Assembly (NCBI GenBank): GCA_030849075.1
Contig: JASAOO010003384.1
Span: 1 to 50,842 of the forward strand
Direction: 5' to 3'
Source of the DNA: Zelonia costaricensis
Lineage: Eukaryota > Euglenozoa > Kinetoplastea > Trypanosomatida > Trypanosomatidae
Length of the DNA: 50,842 nucleotides
Both the position numbers and the translations under genes were made by a program. The notes beneath the pieces are model-generated. The model did not search any database. It had not been told where the DNA came from and saw only the letters and a list, made by a program, of their open reading frames with translations. Positions 47,991 through 50,842 of this stretch are shown piece by piece; the first letter of the stretch is position 1, and the number at the start of each line of letters is the position of its first letter.

Positions 47991-50842
47991 ACGCAGCTCT
48001 CGTGCGCGGCGTGCGGCCGCACAGAGCCGCCAATCGTGACGATCGCCCTCGGGGTGGTGCCGCTCCCCGTCGCCGACCGCGCGGACCCGGGAGCGTACAC
48101 GCGCGCCCTCACCAGCCAGGCCCCGGACCCAACAAGCCCGTGCCCGCAGTGCGGCGCCACCCGGACAAAGTACGCTGAGCTTCACCCACACGACTCGATG
48201 GCGTTCATCACCGTGAATGACGACGGCACGCCGGCAACCACGAGCGGCGCGACGCTACCAACGCGGATCCGGCTACCGGCAGAGATGCCCGCGGAGGATC
48301 TGGTAAGCAAACCCGCCGGCAGACTGATGACGCTCCTCGACCTTGGCGACGCCAGATACGTGAGGATGTACCACAACACAACGCGAGGCAACGCCGACAA
48401 CCCGCTGACCGAGTGGGAGGAGTGGGTCACCACCGCGCCGCGACCACGGACGCTGAACATGTCGACCATGCAGGGGCAGGTGGTGATCCACAGCGCCTGC
48501 AGGGAGGACCCCAGAGAACCTCAGACCGGCAGAGAACAGCACGACACCCGGCGCGTCCGCAGCACGCCGCCAGTACAACGGCGCGCCTCCGTCACCGTGA
48601 AGGCCGCTACGACATCGGTCCCGCCACCCAAACGCGGAACAGCCACAACGCCACCACCACCGAGCGCAGCGGGGGACCTGGCATCGCAAGTCATCCGGCG
48701 AATTCACCACGAGCAGCAACAGCGGCTGAGGCGGGCGGAGGAAGAGGACACGGCCCTCGCACCGATTCGAAGAATGACGCAGGAGCCGTTTGCCGCTCAA
48801 GACGGCGAGAGCCAGGCCGAGGCAGCCGAGCGATGGCTCACACAAACCGACGCCGGCGAGCAGATGCTGGAGAGCCGGCACGCGATCGCACGCGTGTGCA
48901 GCGGGTGCGGGGGCACGAACGAGCGCGAAGACGAAACACACATCGCCACCCACCACGTCAACTGCGTAGTCTACAACATCGCAAACACAGTCCAGAACAC
49001 ATTCTCAACGGCGCGACTGGACAACGAGAGCGAGTGCGCACAGTGCGGGAGCCGGCTGCTAACGTGCAGCACCCTCGTGAAGGCGCGCGTCATTGCCGTC
49101 ATCCTCCGCAACCAGCAGGGGGAGCTGCAGCGTCGAGCCGCCGCGGCGCCAACCCTGCCATCGCTCCTGTACCTCCCGCGCCGCGCGCGCATGGACGGCG
49201 AGAGCGTGTGCCCCTACGCAACGCTGCGGGCACTCATCGACCTCCCGACGGGCGCGAACGAACCAGCACCGGCAACAACATTCTTCCGGTGGATGCCGCG
49301 GGGCGGTGCGTCACACCACCTCCAGTGGACCGGCCGCGGCGCCCCAAGCGAAGCCGCCTCCGCCAACGACGCCCACGGCCAGATCGCGCTGTTCGTGGCA
49401 GACGGATCCACCATAAACGCCGAAAGCCTCCCGGAGGCCAACCGACCACGCGACCCACTCGCAGCCCTGCGGCGAAACGCCACCGCAGGCGACACCACCA
49501 CACCACACCCGCACCACACCAGCCACAACAACCAACACCACACCACACCAGCCCCACAGCACACCATCGAACCAACAACACATGCACACACCAGCACAGA
49601 GACACGAGGCGCGGTGACAGCACAGACCCCCGCCCACAACATAGCCAATCAACATGTCGTCACAGGCCCCCCGCACGGACACCGAACTACCTTTCTCTTC
49701 ACCAGCCCGCGGAACGCACCACCACCACCACCGCAGTCAACTCCACACGACAGCCACAACACAACGCCCGGCGACACCCACGCGCAACCACAGAACCCGC
49801 TCCAACACCCATCACAAACCACCCCACTTGACCAGCTGCAGAACCCCGACGCAGAAGACGATGGCACCGCTGCCCGCCCCATCGTGATCGGGGGCACGGA
49901 GGAGGAGGACGCGGACAACGAAGGGGCGGCCAACGGGACGGCACGACGATCACCAATCGACATATCCGACACCACAACGGATGACGAGGAGTTCGTCAGG
50001 GGGACGCCACGGGTGCTCGACGAGGAGTTCAGCAGTGGAGATGCGCGGCTGCGACTCACGCTCGCCACGACGACGGCATCCGAATCCACGACCACGCGCG
50101 CGCCCCCGCTGGATCCCTTCCTGACACCACAGCCGGCACAGCACCAACCACCAACGCCAACGATGATCGCCGAAGAAGACGCAGACGAGGGCGATGACGA
50201 AGACGAGGACGACGACGACGAACAACGCGACAACACAGCAGAACAAGCCGCCCAGCAAATCACCTTCGCGCACGGCAGGGGCATACCCACCCACGCCGCC
50301 GAAAGTCTGGCCTGCCCACTGTGCGGGGACGCAGGCACCGGCCCTGGCCCCCGCCGACGACAGGCGCTGATCAGCCACCTCAACACCAAACACCGAGGAG
50401 AGATGGTCGACGTGGTGCGGCTCGCGCGCTGCGGCACCGACCGGTGCGGCGAGTGTGGCGAGTTTGTGATCAGCACGCACAGGGCCAGGAGCGCCCACGG
50501 CCCAAAGTGCGGCAGACGACCCACAGCCTCGCCACGGACAACGCGCACGCCATGCCGCTATGGGGAGGAAGGCGGCGGCCGGCACCAGGCCGCGGACGCC
50601 ACCACCCATAACGAGGAGGAGCCATCGTCGTGCAACCACATGACGATGGCGCCGGCGCGCGACTTCCGCACCTCGAACCCAACCGAGGAGGACGAGGTGT
50701 GGATGGACGCGTTGGTGGGGACGATGCGGTCGCTCCACAAGGCGCAGTGGGGGAGGTGGTGCGAGACGGTAGGTGCGGTCCTCATCGGCTACCGCGCCTC
50801 CGACCAGCAGGAGCGCCACCGACGCCAACTGGCCATGACGAC
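47991..50842 (+). CDS. Same-frame continuation (ORF2 or readthrough part): two USP-like modules and two zinc fingers, 3' end outside window
   Basis: After the TGA the same frame stays open for 950 codons to the last base. The first in-frame ATG is at 48198, after two CxxC pairs (Cys codons 48003, 48012, 48141, 48150). A second copy of the module has CxxC pairs at 48897/48906 and 49035/49044 with the same 42-residue gap. Both are followed 36-38 residues later by LP-x4-LP (48255-48278; 49155-49178) and then by Tyr-led segments (YVRMYHNTTRGN; YATLRALIDLPTG). From 49480 to 49850 the chain is His/Thr/Gln/Pro-rich, then acidic. Zinc fingers: C50313-x2-C-x17-H-x4-H, then CGEC-x7-H-x5-H. A Trp-containing helical stretch (WMDALVGTMRSLHKAQWGRW) ends the visible part. 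No start codon explains the first CxxC pairs, so readthrough, a mutation or a sequence error must be considered. Confidence 0.6.

Larger units (their letters stand above)
45081..50842 (+). mobile_element. Second retroelement-like unit, possibly CRE/SLACS-type non-LTR (cut by window end)
   Basis: The unit has a repeat-rich leader, an 863-aa ORF and then the same frame open to the window end. The sense strand is strikingly T-poor and A/C-rich, unlike host genes. The proteins contain a C2H2 finger in ORF1 and two zinc fingers at the end of the visible ORF2, an arrangement like the N-terminal parts of SLACS/CZAR/CRE ORFs, whose RT follows the fingers. No RT motif is inside the window, so the class is an inference; it could instead be another DIRS-type or unclassified element, or a non-mobile multigene family. 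Confidence 0.4.

Noticed and set aside
48413..49831. 472-codon + strand frame overlapping the ORF2 region
   Set aside because: Arg/His/Thr-rich without motifs, whereas the frame in phase with ORF1 carries the paired CxxC modules and zinc fingers and stays open for the whole 2.85 kb.
49649..50828. Minus-strand frames of about 295 codons near the window end
   Set aside because: Ser/Val/Gly-rich complements of the A/C-rich sense strand; no domain.

Overview
The window is nuclear DNA of a trypanosomatid, most like Leishmania. Every recognisable gene lies on the + strand, is intronless, is GC-rich and is spaced by 0.7-3.4 kb of pyrimidine-rich, low-complexity DNA, as expected for a polycistronic unit processed by trans-splicing. 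No promoters, ribosome-binding sites or bacterial features are seen. The tryparedoxin pair (a redox protein restricted to kinetoplastids), together with a decayed VIPER/TATE-like tyrosine-recombinase retroelement, points to a Leishmaniinae genome that kept such elements, such as subgenus Viannia or close relatives. The exact species is inference.

Layout. 1-37.6 kb is an ordinary chromosomal housekeeping block: the 3' end of one tryparedoxin gene, a complete tryparedoxin, an EF-hand-like protein, a 2574-residue protein with degenerate tryparedoxin-like modules, an EI24-family membrane protein, a hypothetical secreted/membrane protein, a hypothetical 357-residue protein, a CWC16/DUF572 splicing factor, a proline-rich Sec16 and an Hsp70/Hsp110-like protein fused to a C-terminal TPR domain. 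Genes sit in the same direction and share no obvious pathway beyond the redox family at the start.

38.5-44.0 kb holds a decayed retroelement in the order Gag, Ulp1-like cysteine protease, tyrosine recombinase, reverse transcriptase, RNase H. The reading frame is broken many times, but catalytic motifs of each domain are readable once frames are followed. A single N at position 44178 and a 1.4 kb noncoding stretch follow.

From about 45.1 kb to the window end is a second, much better preserved element-like unit: about 24-bp degenerate repeats, a polypyrimidine tract, an 863-residue ORF ending at TGA (47988), then the same frame open to the last base (2852 nt). I read three tandem modules here that resemble ubiquitin-specific-protease folds. 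Two share exactly W-x20-C-x2-C-x42-C-x2-C, and the TGA falls inside the first of these, counted as one codon. Two zinc fingers follow near the window end, as in the N-terminal part of CRE/SLACS-type ORF2 proteins; the polymerase itself would lie beyond the window. This repeated-module polyprotein is the best candidate for something undescribed.
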